Assembly: GCA_035650275.1 (NCBI GenBank)
Contig: DASRHY010000008.1
Location: forward strand, 62,001-126,000
DNA from: DASRHY01 sp035650275
Lineage (GTDB): Bacteria > Actinomycetota > Actinomycetes > Propionibacteriales > Kribbellaceae
Direction: 5' to 3'
Length of the DNA: 64,000 bases
Positions 14,656 to 23,896 of this stretch are shown here, in pieces; the stretch's first letter is position 1; every line of letters begins with the position of its first letter. The notes below the pieces were generated by a model. The model did no database searches. It was not told the DNA's origin and saw nothing but the letters and a program-made list of their open reading frames with translations. The translations under genes were made by a program, and so were the position numbers.

Positions 14656-15942
14656 GTGAACGCACGCGAACCGGGCTGGCCGGCACCGCATCCGCACGGC
14701 CCGGTGTCCGGTCAGGTCACCGTCCCCGGTTCCAAGTCGCTCACGAACCGCGCACTGATCCTGTCCGCACTTGCCGACGGTCCGTCCGCGCTGACCGGGG
14801 TGCTGGCCGCCCGGGACACCTCTTTGATGCGCGCCGCGCTGGTCTCGCTCGGCACCGGGATCAGCGAGACCGGTGGCGTGGTGACCGTCACCCCGGGCTC
14901 CTTGAAAGGCCCGGCCGAGGTCGACTGCGGCCTGGCCGGCACCGTGATGCGGTTCGTACCCCCGGTCGCGGCACTCGCGGACGGCCCGGTCTGCTTCGAC
15001 GGCGATCGCTACGCCCGGGAACGGCCTATGAGCGTCGTGCTCGATGCGCTCCGTACGCTCGGCGCGTCGATCGACGACGGCGGCAGCGGCACGATGCCGT
15101 TCACCGTGCACGGCACTGGGTCGATGCCCGGAGGCACCGTCACCGTGGACGCCTCAGCGTCCAGCCAGTTCGTGTCCGCGCTGCTGCTCGCCGGCGCCCG
15201 GTACGACGCCGGCGTCGACGTCCGGCACGACGGCAAGCCGGTGCCGTCACTGCCGCACATCGAGATGTCGGTCGCGATGCTGCGCGAACGTGGCGTCACG
15301 GTTGACGACTCCGACCCGAACCGCTGGGTGGTCTCCCCCGGCCCCATCGCCGCCCACGACACCGCGATCGAGCCGGACCTTTCCAACGCCGCACCGTTCC
15401 TCGCCGCGGCCGTCGTCACGGGCGGCTCGGTCACTGTCACCGGGTGGCCGGACTCCACTACCCAGCCCGGAGGAATGCTGCCGGAGATCTTCACCCGGTT
15501 CGGTGCGTCGGTCAGCCGGTCCGCTGCCGGGCTGACGGTGACCGGGACCGGCACCGTCGACGGTGTCGACCTGGACCTGCACGACGTCGGCGAGCTCACC
15601 CCGGTAATCGCCGCAGTCGCCGCCGCCGCCTCCGGACCGTCGTACCTACGCGGCATCGCCCATCTCCGCGGCCACGAGACCGACCGGCTGGCCGCGCTGG
15701 AGACCGAGCTGAACGCGCTCGGCGGTGACGTCGTACGGACAGCCGACGGGCTCGAGATCCGCCCGAGACCCTTGCACGGCGGGCTGTTCGGCACCTACCA
15801 CGACCACCGGATGGCGCACGCCGCCGCCGTCGCCGGACTGGTTGCCGAGGGCATCGAGATCGAGAACGTGGCGACGACCGCGAAGACGATGCCGAAGTTC
15901 GCCGACGTCTGGGCCGGGCTGGTCGGCGGCGCGGACGGCTGA
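14656..15942 (+). CDS. aroA: 3-phosphoshikimate 1-carboxyvinyltransferase (EPSP synthase)
   Basis: The 428-residue enzyme joins shikimate-3-phosphate and phosphoenolpyruvate in the shikimate pathway. Seen here: VTVPGSKSLTNRALI (substrate-binding Lys), ECGLAGT-like CGLAGTVMRFVPPVAAL, YARERPMSVV, SASSQFVSALLLA, the Asp/Glu region LSNAAPFLAAA, RGHETDRLAALETEL and FGTYHDHRMAHAAA. It starts at GTG 14656. Just upstream a 16-base segment around CGACTAG is duplicated (14619-14650). The next gene, rsgA, begins one base inside its stop codon (TGATG), a pairing common in actinobacteria. Confidence 0.97.
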   Translation: MNAREPGWPAPHPHGPVSGQVTVPGSKSLTNRALILSALADGPSALTGVLAARDTSLMRAALVSLGTGISETGGVVTVTPGSLKGPAEVDCGLAGTVMRFVPPVAALADGPVCFDGDRYARERPMSVVLDALRTLGASIDDGGSGTMPFTVHGTGSMPGGTVTVDASASSQFVSALLLAGARYDAGVDVRHDGKPVPSLPHIEMSVAMLRERGVTVDDSDPNRWVVSPGPIAAHDTAIEPDLSNAAPFLAAAVVTGGSVTVTGWPDSTTQPGGMLPEIFTRFGASVSRSAAGLTVTGTGTVDGVDLDLHDVGELTPVIAAVAAAASGPSYLRGIAHLRGHETDRLAALETELNALGGDVVRTADGLEIRPRPLHGGLFGTYHDHRMAHAAAVAGLVAEGIEIENVATTAKTMPKFADVWAGLVGGADG

Positions 15943-16922
15943 TGTCGCGCTACGACGAGCACGCCCAGTACGACCGGCCGAAGCGCCGGACCCGGCCGCG
16001 CACCAAGGACCGGCCCACGTACGACGATGCCGTCGAGGCCACCGTGCTCACGGTCGACCGCGGCCGCTACAGCTGCCGGATCGGCGACTCCGACCAGCTC
16101 GTCACCGCGATGAAGGCGCGCTCACTCGGCCGCAAGGGCGTGATCATCGGCGACCGGGTCCGGCTCGACGGTGACGCGTCCGGCGCCGAGGGGACCCTGG
16201 CCCGGATCGTCGAGGTGCTGCCCCGCGAGACCCTGCTGCGCCGCAGCGCGGACGACGACGACCCGGTCGAGCGACCGCTGGTCGCGAACGCCGACCAGCT
16301 CGTGATCGTGGTCGCGGTAGCCGACCCCGAACCCCGGACCCGGCTGATCGACCGCTGCCTGGTGGCCGCGTTCGACGCCGGCGTGGAACCGCTGCTCTGC
16401 CTCACCAAGACCGACCTGGCCGACCCCGGACCACTGATGTCGACGTACCGCCCGCTCGGCGTCGCCGCGGTCGCCACCTCTCGCGACGGAGATCTGACCG
16501 CCGTGACCGACCGGCTCCGGGACCGCACCAGCGTGCTGGTCGGCCACTCCGGCGTCGGCAAGTCCACCCTGGTGAACGCGCTGGTGCCCGGCGCCGACCG
16601 CGCCACCGGCGTGGTCAACGACGTCACCGGCCGCGGCCGGCACACCTCGACCAGCACCCAGGCGCTGCGGCTCCCGTTCGGCGGCTGGATCATCGACACC
16701 CCGGGGATCCGCTCGTTCGGCCTCGCGCACGTCGACCCGCGGCAGCTGATCGAGGCGTTCGGCGACCTGGCCGCCGAGACGCGCGACTGCCCCCGCGGCT
16801 GCACCCACGCCGCCACCGAACCCGAATGCGCACTGGACGACGCCGCCGCAGCCGGCCGGATCGACGCCGAGCGCCTCGCGTCGTACCGCCGCCTCCTCGC
16901 CAGCCGCGAAGGCCACGACTAA
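15942..16922 (+). CDS. rsgA: Ribosome small-subunit GTPase RsgA
   Basis: The 326-residue circularly permuted GTPase acts in late 30S maturation. It has an N-terminal OB-fold region (VLTVDRGRYSCRIGD, GVIIGDRVRL). The G motifs come in permuted order: LTKTD (G4), then VGHSGVGKSTLVNAL (G1), TGRGRHTST (G2) and DTPGIRSFG (G3). A C-terminal zinc-binding domain follows, with CPRGCTHAATEPEC. The N-terminus is basic (RPKRRTRPRTKDRP), consistent with rRNA contact. It overlaps aroA by one base. Confidence 0.96.
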   Translation: MSRYDEHAQYDRPKRRTRPRTKDRPTYDDAVEATVLTVDRGRYSCRIGDSDQLVTAMKARSLGRKGVIIGDRVRLDGDASGAEGTLARIVEVLPRETLLRRSADDDDPVERPLVANADQLVIVVAVADPEPRTRLIDRCLVAAFDAGVEPLLCLTKTDLADPGPLMSTYRPLGVAAVATSRDGDLTAVTDRLRDRTSVLVGHSGVGKSTLVNALVPGADRATGVVNDVTGRGRHTSTSTQALRLPFGGWIIDTPGIRSFGLAHVDPRQLIEAFGDLAAETRDCPRGCTHAATEPECALDDAAAAGRIDAERLASYRRLLASREGHD

Positions 16923-16997
16923 CCCCGCCGCACCACCCGGGCCGGCCACCCCGCCTCACCTCCCCGCAGCGGTCTCCCCCACTCCACCTCCGCGAGT

Positions 16998-17100
16998 GTG
17001 TTCACGAATCGCCATGCGGGAGCGCTCTCCCATGGCGATTCGTGAACACAGACCTGGCGATCCGCGCGCACGCCGCGGGGACCTGGCGATTCGCGCACAC
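16998..17100. repeat. Long inverted repeat plus two extra arm copies
   Basis: Arms 16998-17015 and 17032-17049 are 18-base perfect complements. Inside them GGGAG/CTCCC close a four-base CGCT loop, giving a hairpin of about 23 base pairs. The right-arm motif TGGCGATTCG recurs in diverged form at 17054-17071 and 17083-17100. The element fills the gap between convergent rsgA and the DUF2231 gene, so it may be a bidirectional terminator. The extra copies suggest a repeat family. Confidence 0.85.
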
Positions 17101-17168
17101 GCTCGACCGGGTGGGCCGGACTCTGGCCGGGAGGTTGCCGGGCTGCTTCCCCGTGTTGCCGCGGCGGG

Positions 17169-17660
17169 CTACTCGGGGAGGATGCCGCCCCAGACGGCTC
17201 GGGCCCCGGAGTCGCCAGTGCGCACGGTCTGCCAGACGATGAGGACCGACATCACGACCAGTGCGCCGCTGACCACGAGCTCGAGCGGGCGCATGGTGCC
17301 GGTCTTGGCACCGCGGCCGCTGGCCAGGGCAGTCGGACCGGTCAGCAACAGGAACGCCAGGATGCAGATGACGGCGAATGCGATCGAGTAGTAGAAGAGC
17401 AGGTCGCCGCGGTTCTCGTGCTCACGGACGAGCTGACCCAGTTCCGGCTTCGCCGAGACGAACGCCTTGCCGCTCTGCCGCGCGGCGAACGCCACTGCGA
17501 GCGATCCGAGGCCGAGCAGCAGCACCGGCCAGCGCAGTAGCCAGCGCCACTTCGGCACCACGGCGAACACGATCGCGGCCAGCGCGGCGGCCGGCAACAG
17601 GACGACGGCGGCGTGGATGACAAGGACATGCAGCGGAAGATCGCCGAAGCGCTCGAACAT
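17169..17660 (-). CDS. DUF2231 four-helix membrane protein
   Basis: The 163-residue protein begins MFERFGDLPLHVLVIHAAVV, the DUF2231 opening with conserved His residues. It has four hydrophobic helices around residues 10-32, 40-58, 92-112 and 128-148. GGAGG lies four bases before ATG 17660, which is preferred over a frame continuing to 17990. DUF2231 proteins are predicted membrane redox or haem-related proteins; no function is assigned. It is divergent from hisN with a 61-base gap. Confidence 0.85.
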   Translation of the reverse strand: MFERFGDLPLHVLVIHAAVVLLPAAALAAIVFAVVPKWRWLLRWPVLLLGLGSLAVAFAARQSGKAFVSAKPELGQLVREHENRGDLLFYYSIAFAVICILAFLLLTGPTALASGRGAKTGTMRPLELVVSGALVVMSVLIVWQTVRTGDSGARAVWGGILPE

Positions 17661-17721
17661 GACGCCTCCAAGATCGTGCGGTTGAGTCTTCAACCGACAA
17701 CCACAGGCTAGCCTGACGCAC

Positions 17722-18525
17722 ATGCCCTCGCACACCGACGACTTGCGCCTCGCCCACATCCTGGCCGATGACGCCGACTCGACCACGATGGACCGGTACA
17801 AGTCGCTCGACCTGCACGTCGCGACCAAGCCGGATCTGACCCCGGTCAGCGAGTCCGACCAGAAGGTGGAGCAGGTGATGCGCAAGACACTGTCCCGGGC
17901 GCGGCCGCGGGACGCGGTGATCGGTGAGGAGGAGGGCACCACCGGCTGGGGTGCCCGCCGCTGGGTGGTCGACCCGATCGACGGCACCAAGAACTACATC
18001 CGCGGCGTACCGGTGTGGGCGACGCTGATCGGGCTGATGATCGAGGACCAGGTGGTCGTCGGGTTGGTCTCGGCCCCCGCGCTCGGACGCCGCTGGTGGG
18101 CGTCGTACGGGGACGGCGCCTGGACCGGCCGCTCGCTAATGTCGGCCTCGCCGTGCCGGGTCAGTGACGTGGCCTCGGTGCGGGACGCGTCGCTGTCGTA
18201 CTCCTCGCTCGGTGGCTGGGACAAGCGCGGCCGGCTGGACGACTTCATGTCGCTGATGAACGACTGCTGGCGGACCCGCGCGTACGGCGACTTCTGGTCG
18301 TACATGCTGGTCGCGGAGGGCGCGATCGACATCGCGGCGGAGCCGGAGCTGAACCTGTACGACATGGCCGCCTGCGCGATCATCGTCACCGAGGCGGGTG
18401 GTGAGTTCACCGGGCTGGACGGTACGCCGGGCCCGAACGGCGGCAACGCGCTGGCCACGAACGGCCGGCTGCACTCCGAGGTGCTCGCCCGGATCGGCGA
18501 CCACGACGAGTCCGCACTGTTCTGA
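17722..18525 (+). CDS. hisN: Histidinol-phosphatase, inositol-monophosphatase type
   Basis: The 267-residue member of the FIG/IMPase superfamily is very similar to actinobacterial HisN, which dephosphorylates histidinol phosphate in histidine synthesis. Metal-site motifs: VIGEEEG, VVDPIDGTKNYIRG and ELNLYDMAA (where general IMPases have WD-AA). The RRWWASYGDGAW segment is also HisN-typical. It is not near other his genes, which is usual for actinobacterial hisN. A paralogous IMPase is at 58310-59098. Confidence 0.9.
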   Translation: MPSHTDDLRLAHILADDADSTTMDRYKSLDLHVATKPDLTPVSESDQKVEQVMRKTLSRARPRDAVIGEEEGTTGWGARRWVVDPIDGTKNYIRGVPVWATLIGLMIEDQVVVGLVSAPALGRRWWASYGDGAWTGRSLMSASPCRVSDVASVRDASLSYSSLGGWDKRGRLDDFMSLMNDCWRTRAYGDFWSYMLVAEGAIDIAAEPELNLYDMAACAIIVTEAGGEFTGLDGTPGPNGGNALATNGRLHSEVLARIGDHDESALF

Positions 18526-18630
18526 ATCGCCGGAGGGCGCGCGCAGGGGCTGACGGGACGTAGCGTTCCCGAGTAGCGTTGGGCAAGGGCTCCAGGGAAA
18601 CGGGCCGGCTCAACGCGACCAGGAGGCTCC

Positions 18631-19062
18631 ATGAAGATCAACGACGTGCTGCGCGGCAAGGGCACCGATGTCGTCACCATCAGCCCGGACGCCACCGTGC
18701 GCGAGTTGCTCGCGCTCCTGGCCGAGCACAACGTCGGCGCGCTCGTGGTGAGCAGCGACGGCGCCTCTGTCGCCGGGATCGTCTCCGAACGCGATGTGGT
18801 GCGGCACTTGCACCGCGACCCGGACGCCTTCAACACCCCGGTGCAGTCGATCATGACCGCCGAGGTGCATACCTGTGACACCGATGCGCACATCGACGAC
18901 CTGATGCGTCTGATGACCGAGGAGCGGATCCGGCACGTGCCGGTCGTGGTGAACGGCAGCCTGCACGGCATCGTCAGCATCGGCGACGTGGTCAAGACCC
19001 GGATCGGCGAGCTCGAGTTCGAGCGCGAACAGCTGTCGAAGTACATCACCAGTTCTAGCTGA
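18631..19062 (+). CDS. Two-CBS-domain protein
   Basis: The 143-residue protein consists of a CBS pair: residues ~8-65 (VVTISPDATVRELLALLAEH, GIVSERDVVRHL) and ~75-130 (TCDTDAHIDDLMRLMTEERI, HGIVSIGDVVKTRI). CBS pairs bind adenosine nucleotides or similar ligands and regulate partners. AGGAGG at 18621-18626 sets the start. Stand-alone CBS proteins of this size are common in actinobacteria and resemble the hypoxic response protein 1 family. The partner is unknown. Confidence 0.92.
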   Translation: MKINDVLRGKGTDVVTISPDATVRELLALLAEHNVGALVVSSDGASVAGIVSERDVVRHLHRDPDAFNTPVQSIMTAEVHTCDTDAHIDDLMRLMTEERIRHVPVVVNGSLHGIVSIGDVVKTRIGELEFEREQLSKYITSSS

Positions 19063-19086
19063 CACGGGCGGAAGACCACGTACGTT

Positions 19087-19125
19087 CGCCCCGGCACGCG
19101 CCACATGCTAGGCGGTGCCGGGGCG
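19087..19125. terminator. Bidirectional hairpin terminator
   Basis: CGCCCCGGCAC (19087-19097) pairs exactly with GTGCCGGGGCG (19115-19125). Inside, CGCC (19099-19102) pairs with GGCG (19111-19114) around an eight-base loop. It sits between the convergent CBS and subtilase genes. Confidence 0.8.
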
Positions 19126-19147
19126 ACCGTCGGTCACTCAGATGGCG

Positions 19148-20872
19148 TCATTGGCCGCTCCTGACCGCGGTGTAGGCGTCGACGATGCCGTTGCCATAGA
19201 ACCCGTTGAACGACCTGGTGCCCTCGCAGAGCGCGTCGAACTCGGGCGAGCGGCCTTCGTTCGCGTAGCTCACCAGCGGCGGGACCGGGCAGGCCCGCTT
19301 CTGCGCGGTGCTGAGCAGGACCTTGCGCACCTTGTCCGGGTCCATGCCGTAGCCGGAACCCTTCTTCTTGCCGAACTCGCTGACGATCAGCGCGGAGACG
19401 CCGGTCGCGTGCGGCGAGGCCATCGACGTACCTTGCAGCCAGTTGTAGTAGCCGCATTGGGTGTAGTCGGTAGCGCCTGGCGGGCACTGCTTCTGGACGT
19501 CACCGGCGACTCCTGCCGGCGTGATGTTGCCGGCGGCATCGACCAGTCCGAGCACCTGGAGCGTGTTGACCGGGTAGGTCGACAGGATCAGGTTCTCGTT
19601 GATCCGGTGCTGCGGTGTTCCGAAGAAGTCACGGAACCAGCCACCGGGCGCGGACACCTCGATCTGCTCCAGGCCGTAGTTGGAGTAGTCGGCCTTCTTC
19701 GACGACGGGCCGAGTGCGGACACGCCGATCACGTGCCGCCCCTCGACCGGCAGGTCGAGACAGGTGGCGTTGTCGATCGGCCTCGGGTATGCCGCCCCGG
19801 GCGGGAAGTCCGGGCTGCTCAGGTCGGTCCGTGGCTTGCCGAGGTCCTCGTGGTCGTTGCCGAGCGAGCCGACCAGGGTGACGCCGCGATCGTGCGCGTA
19901 GTCCAGCGCGCGCTGCATCGTGCGAATGATGGTGCGTTGCTCAGCCTGCGCCTCCGGGCTGTCCGCCGGGTTGTTCGTGCAGTTGTACAGCCACGGGTCG
20001 ACGTAGAAGGACATGTTCACCACGTCCAGGCCGACGTCGCCGGCGTAGGAGAGTGCGTCCGACACCGGGCCCAGGAACAGGTAGCCGCTGTCCTGACCGC
20101 CACGAATCTGGACCAGCGTCACCTTCGGAGCCACGCCGGACACGCCGATGCCGTTCAGCGCCGCGCCGATCGTACCGGCGACATGCGTGCCGTGCCCACT
20201 GTCGTCCCAGCCGACCGGGTCGACGCAACCGGCGAACTCACACGCGCCGTCCACCTCGGGAATGTCGGGCGCGAAGTTCCTCGACAGCGTCCAGTCGAAG
20301 TTCGGCGCTATGTCGGGGTTGCGGGCGTCGATGCCGGAGTCGAGCACGCCGACCTTGACCGCCTTCTTGCCGGGCTGCACCGAGTGCGCGAGGTCGGCCC
20401 GGACCATCCGCAGCCCCCACAGGTAGCTGTCGAGCGGGTCGGTCATGATCGCGCCACCGCTGGCGCTGCCCTTCGCCGCGCTACCGGAGCGCGCCGCGCC
20501 GAGGTTCTCCTGCTCGATCGCGTCCGGACGCACCGGGGCGGCGTCGGGAACCTTGCCGACCGGGCGGTTCCGCGCCGCACCGGCGACTGCGGACGAAGCC
20601 GACACGGCACCGGCGAAGCCGGACGCCGAGGCCCGTACCGTCATCGTGCCGAGGTTCGCGTTCTCCTTGACGACAGTGCCGCCGGCCTGTTCCACCGCGG
20701 CCCTGGCCGCGGCCCGGTCGGCGCCCTCTTCGAGCAGCACAAGATACTCGGTCGTCTCCGCACCGCTGCCGGAACTGCCACCGACTGCCGGTATGACGGG
20801 TGCGACCAGAGCCCCTGCGACCAGGGCCGCGATACCGGCCACGGCACACAGGGGTTTACGGACGTCTCTCAT
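19148..20872 (-). CDS. Secreted S8-family serine protease (subtilase)
   Basis: A 574-residue preproenzyme. It has a Sec signal peptide (MRDVRKPLCAVAGIAALVAG...AVGG), an I9-like prodomain (EYLVLLEEGADRAAARAAVE) and a catalytic domain. The triad is visible: Asp in VGVLDSGID, His in DDSGHGTHVAGT and Ser in GTSMASPHATG. The oxyanion Asn is probably in SLGND. Extra cysteines (CEFAGCVD, CTNN, CPPGATDYTQC, CPVPP) suggest disulfides outside the cell. It probably works as an extracellular protease. A hairpin separates it from the upstream M16 genes. Confidence 0.92.
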   Translation of the reverse strand: MRDVRKPLCAVAGIAALVAGALVAPVIPAVGGSSGSGAETTEYLVLLEEGADRAAARAAVEQAGGTVVKENANLGTMTVRASASGFAGAVSASSAVAGAARNRPVGKVPDAAPVRPDAIEQENLGAARSGSAAKGSASGGAIMTDPLDSYLWGLRMVRADLAHSVQPGKKAVKVGVLDSGIDARNPDIAPNFDWTLSRNFAPDIPEVDGACEFAGCVDPVGWDDSGHGTHVAGTIGAALNGIGVSGVAPKVTLVQIRGGQDSGYLFLGPVSDALSYAGDVGLDVVNMSFYVDPWLYNCTNNPADSPEAQAEQRTIIRTMQRALDYAHDRGVTLVGSLGNDHEDLGKPRTDLSSPDFPPGAAYPRPIDNATCLDLPVEGRHVIGVSALGPSSKKADYSNYGLEQIEVSAPGGWFRDFFGTPQHRINENLILSTYPVNTLQVLGLVDAAGNITPAGVAGDVQKQCPPGATDYTQCGYYNWLQGTSMASPHATGVSALIVSEFGKKKGSGYGMDPDKVRKVLLSTAQKRACPVPPLVSYANEGRSPEFDALCEGTRSFNGFYGNGIVDAYTAVRSGQ

Positions 20873-21070
20873 GGCGGGATCCCCTCCGTGAGCTGAGTTT
20901 GACTCCGATCAACGCAGGGGAGAGCCGGTCAGTGCGCCACCGACAGCGCGGCCACCGGCCGGGCGCCGCTGACGACCTGCATCAGCCGGTGCACGGTGCT
21001 CGGTGCTCCGGTCATGGGCCATGTCGGCCGTCGTGCCGTGCGAGGCGGACGACGCCTAAGCCGCGCCTCG

Positions 21071-21115
21071 GGCGCATATCGATATCGGTAAGACATACCG
21101 ATGTCGGTATGCGCC
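21071..21115. repeat. 20-base imperfect inverted repeat upstream of the subtilase gene
   Basis: Arms 21071-21090 and 21096-21115 are complementary at 18 of 20 positions around the five-base AGACA. They contain ATCGGTA/TACCGAT. It begins 12 bases after the M16 stop, so it could terminate that operon. Its A+T-rich arms also suit an operator in the 254-base gap before the subtilase gene; nothing else recognisable is in that gap. Confidence 0.6.
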
Positions 21116-21126
21116 GGAGGCCACTG

Positions 21127-22479
21127 TCAGTCGAGGACGGTGACCGTGCCGACGCCGAGCTCGGCCAGGCTGTCGGAGATCTCCGCGGCCTCGCCGACCG
21201 CGACGATCAGCAGCCCGCTAGCGCCGATGTAGGTGCGGTACGCCTCGGTGGCCGAGTCCGCAGTCGTCGCACTGATCTGCGCCAGGTAGCTGTCGGCGAA
21301 GTCCAGCGGTACGCCGCAGGCGATGTTGCTACCCACCTGCTGCGCGATCGAGTCGGCCTGCTCGTAGCGCAGCGGCGCGGTCCGGACCAGGTTGTCCTTG
21401 GCCTCGGCCACCTCCTGCTCGGTCAGGCCGTCGCGGGCGCCGAGCAGGATCCGTACGGCGTCCGACACGGCCGCCGAGGTGACCTCGGTACGGACCGAGC
21501 CGGACAGCGAGAACACGCCACCGCGACTCGGAGCCGCGAACGCGGACCGAGTGCCGTAGGTGTAGCCCTTCTCCTCGCGCAGCACCTGGTCCACCCGGGA
21601 GCTGATGCTGCCGCCGACCACGTGCGAGGCGACCGCCGCCGCACCCCAGGCCGGGTCGCGACGGTCCGGGCCCGGGCAGCCCAGCATCAGCTGCGTCTGC
21701 ACCGAGCCGGGCCGATCGACGACCACGATCCGGTCGCCGCTCAGGTACACGGGCTCCGGCGACTCGCTCGCCGGGCCGGCCTCGCTGGACCAGCCGCCGA
21801 ACACCTCATCGATCACGGCGGCGACGTCGATGCCGCCGGTGTCGCCGGCGAATACGATCTGCGCGCGGTCCGGGCCGACATGCGCGCGGTAGAACGCGGC
21901 GACCTCGGTGTTGGTGAGACCGCGCACGGTCTCCGGCAGGCCGCCGGTCGGGCGCGACCGCCGGATCGACGGGTCGAACAGCGCCGCGGAGAAGGCCTCC
22001 CGGGCGCGGTAGCCGGCGTTCGCGCGCTCCTGCACGATCTCACCGAGCCGGATCGTGACGTGCCGGCCGACGTCCTCGGCGGTGAACGCGGGCCGGGTCA
22101 CCGCCTCGGCAAGCAGCGCGACCGCCTCGGCCAGGTGCGTGGTCGGGACCGAGATCTCCACGTGCACGGCGTCGGTGGTGACGTCCACTCCGTACGCAGC
22201 GCCGTGCCGCTCGAGCGCGGCAGCGAAGTCGTTCGCAGAGCGCAGCTCGGTGCCCTCGTCCAGCGTCCGGGCCATCATCGTGGCCACGCCCTCGCGGTCC
22301 CGCGGCTCGCTGTGCAGCGGCAGCGCGATCGTGACCCGGACGGTTGCGACGTACTGGCCGGGCCGGTCGAAGACGTGCACCGGCGTACCGGCGCCGGTCC
22401 GCGTCGTCACCGCGGTCGGAAACGTCCACGGCCGCGGCGCGGCGACGGCGGGCGGCGTGGTCACGGCCGGGGTGTTCAC
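21127..22479 (-). CDS. M16-family peptidase subunit lacking the zinc motif
   Basis: The 450-residue protein has the M16/insulinase fold: REGVATMMARTLDEGT at the site where active enzymes carry HxxEH, AYGVDVTTDAVHVEISV, EIVQERANAGYRAREAF, and the C-terminal substrate-binding segments GPDRRDPAWGAAAVASHVVGG, REEKGYTYG. No HxxEH or distal Glu is present, so it is the non-catalytic half of a heterodimer. GTG 22479 overlaps the stop of the catalytic subunit gene (GTGA). The R-x-E-K-G-Y-x-Y signature is the conserved C-terminal motif of such beta subunits. Confidence 0.9.
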   Translation of the reverse strand: MNTPAVTTPPAVAAPRPWTFPTAVTTRTGAGTPVHVFDRPGQYVATVRVTIALPLHSEPRDREGVATMMARTLDEGTELRSANDFAAALERHGAAYGVDVTTDAVHVEISVPTTHLAEAVALLAEAVTRPAFTAEDVGRHVTIRLGEIVQERANAGYRAREAFSAALFDPSIRRSRPTGGLPETVRGLTNTEVAAFYRAHVGPDRAQIVFAGDTGGIDVAAVIDEVFGGWSSEAGPASESPEPVYLSGDRIVVVDRPGSVQTQLMLGCPGPDRRDPAWGAAAVASHVVGGSISSRVDQVLREEKGYTYGTRSAFAAPSRGGVFSLSGSVRTEVTSAAVSDAVRILLGARDGLTEQEVAEAKDNLVRTAPLRYEQADSIAQQVGSNIACGVPLDFADSYLAQISATTADSATEAYRTYIGASGLLIVAVGEAAEISDSLAELGVGTVTVLD

Positions 22480-23786
22480 TGCTGCTCCTGGGAGGTCTCG
22501 GAGGTCTTCGGGGTCTCGGCGTCGCGGCGGCGGTAGGTCACCTGGGCGCGCCGGTCGGCCCGGATCCACTCTTGCGCGGCCTGCTGGACCTGGTCGACGG
22601 TGACCGCGTGCACCTCGTCGATCCGCCGGTTCACCCGGCCCGGGTCGCCGAACAGCAGCGCGTTGTGGGACAGCTCGTCGGCGCGGCCGGCGCAGGTGGC
22701 GAGCTGCTCCAGCCAGTCCCGCTCGTTCTGTGCCTGCACAGTGGCCAGCTCGTCCTCGGTGACGCCGTCGGCGGCCAGCTTCTCGACCTCCTCGACGATC
22801 GCGTCCTCGACCCGCTGCAGCTCGATGCCCTCGACGGCCACACCGGTGAGGGTGCCGAACGAGACCCCGCCGACCAGCGGCAGGGCACCGCCGGACACCG
22901 ACTGCGCGATCTGTTCGGACCGCACCAGCCGCCGGTTCAGCCGGCTGCTCTGGCCCGCCGCGAGCACGTCCAGCGCGAGCGCGCCGGCCTCCAGCTCCGG
23001 CGTACCGTCGACCGGCAGCCGGAAGATCATCGTGACCAGATCGGACGGTACGTCGGACACCACGTCGTCACGAGCCACGCCGTTCAGCGGGCCGACGGAG
23101 CCGTTCGGCGCAGCGGGCGGCTGCGGGATCGCCGGGATGTGCCCGAAGTACCGCTTCGCGGCCATGAAGGCCTCTTCCTCGGCCACGTCGCCGACGATCG
23201 TCAGCACCGCGTTGTTCGGTCCGTAGTGGGTGCGGAAGAACGCGTGCACGTCCTCGACCGTGGCCGCGTCGAGGTCCTCCATCGAGCCGATCGTCATGTG
23301 CCCGTACGGGTGTTCGCTGTCGAAGGCCAGCTTCACCAGCCGCTCGTAGGTGTCGCCGTACGGCCGGTTGTCGTAGCTCTGCCGCTTCTCCTCCTTGACC
23401 ACGTCGCGCTGGTTGTCCAGGTTCTCCTGGTTCACCGCGTCGAGCAGGTAGGCCATCCGGTCCGCCTCGAGCCACAGGGCCAGGTCCAGCCCGCCGCTGG
23501 GCAGCGACTCGTAGTAGTTCGTCCGGTCGAAGAAGGTGCTGGCGTTCAGCGACGCACCGGCCTGCTCCAGCAGCGCGAAGTGCTCGCCGGACTTCACGTT
23601 CCGCGAGCCCTGGAACATCAGGTGCTCGAAGAGGTGCGCGAAACCGGTCAGGCCGGGTGGCTCGTGCCGGGAGCCCACGTCATACCAGAGGTTGACGGCC
23701 ACGATCGGCACGCCACGGTCCGGGCTGACGACGACGCGCAGGCCGTTGTCCAGCGTCTGCTCGGCGATCGGGTAGTTCAGCGGCAT
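22476..23786 (-). CDS. M16-family zinc metallopeptidase, catalytic subunit
   Basis: The 436-residue protein carries the inverted zinc motif HLFEH in TGFAHLFEHLMFQGS. A downstream Glu lies in the VVKEEKRQSYDNRPYG region, and TNYYESLPS is also typical. It cleaves peptides in a clamshell formed with the inactive partner encoded immediately downstream with a four-base overlap. ATG 23786 gives a short N-terminus and no signal peptide, so it is cytoplasmic. Substrates may be oxidised or signal peptides, unproven. The C-terminus is rich in Thr, Glu and Gln. Confidence 0.93.
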   Translation of the reverse strand: MPLNYPIAEQTLDNGLRVVVSPDRGVPIVAVNLWYDVGSRHEPPGLTGFAHLFEHLMFQGSRNVKSGEHFALLEQAGASLNASTFFDRTNYYESLPSGGLDLALWLEADRMAYLLDAVNQENLDNQRDVVKEEKRQSYDNRPYGDTYERLVKLAFDSEHPYGHMTIGSMEDLDAATVEDVHAFFRTHYGPNNAVLTIVGDVAEEEAFMAAKRYFGHIPAIPQPPAAPNGSVGPLNGVARDDVVSDVPSDLVTMIFRLPVDGTPELEAGALALDVLAAGQSSRLNRRLVRSEQIAQSVSGGALPLVGGVSFGTLTGVAVEGIELQRVEDAIVEEVEKLAADGVTEDELATVQAQNERDWLEQLATCAGRADELSHNALLFGDPGRVNRRIDEVHAVTVDQVQQAAQEWIRADRRAQVTYRRRDAETPKTSETSQEQQ

Positions 23787-23896
23787 GCAGGCCACCCTAC
23801 GTCGCCCGCGGTGACGCGTGATCAGCCGACAGGCGCCGCCGGGACAGTGACCGCGCCGTGCGGCGCGGTCACCTCTTTCGGTACCGGTTCTTTGTG

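Noticed and set aside
19115..20896. Long open frame antisense to the subtilase gene
   Set aside because: The minus-strand frame has a complete signal peptide, prodomain and catalytic triad; the plus frame is an Arg/Val-rich shadow.
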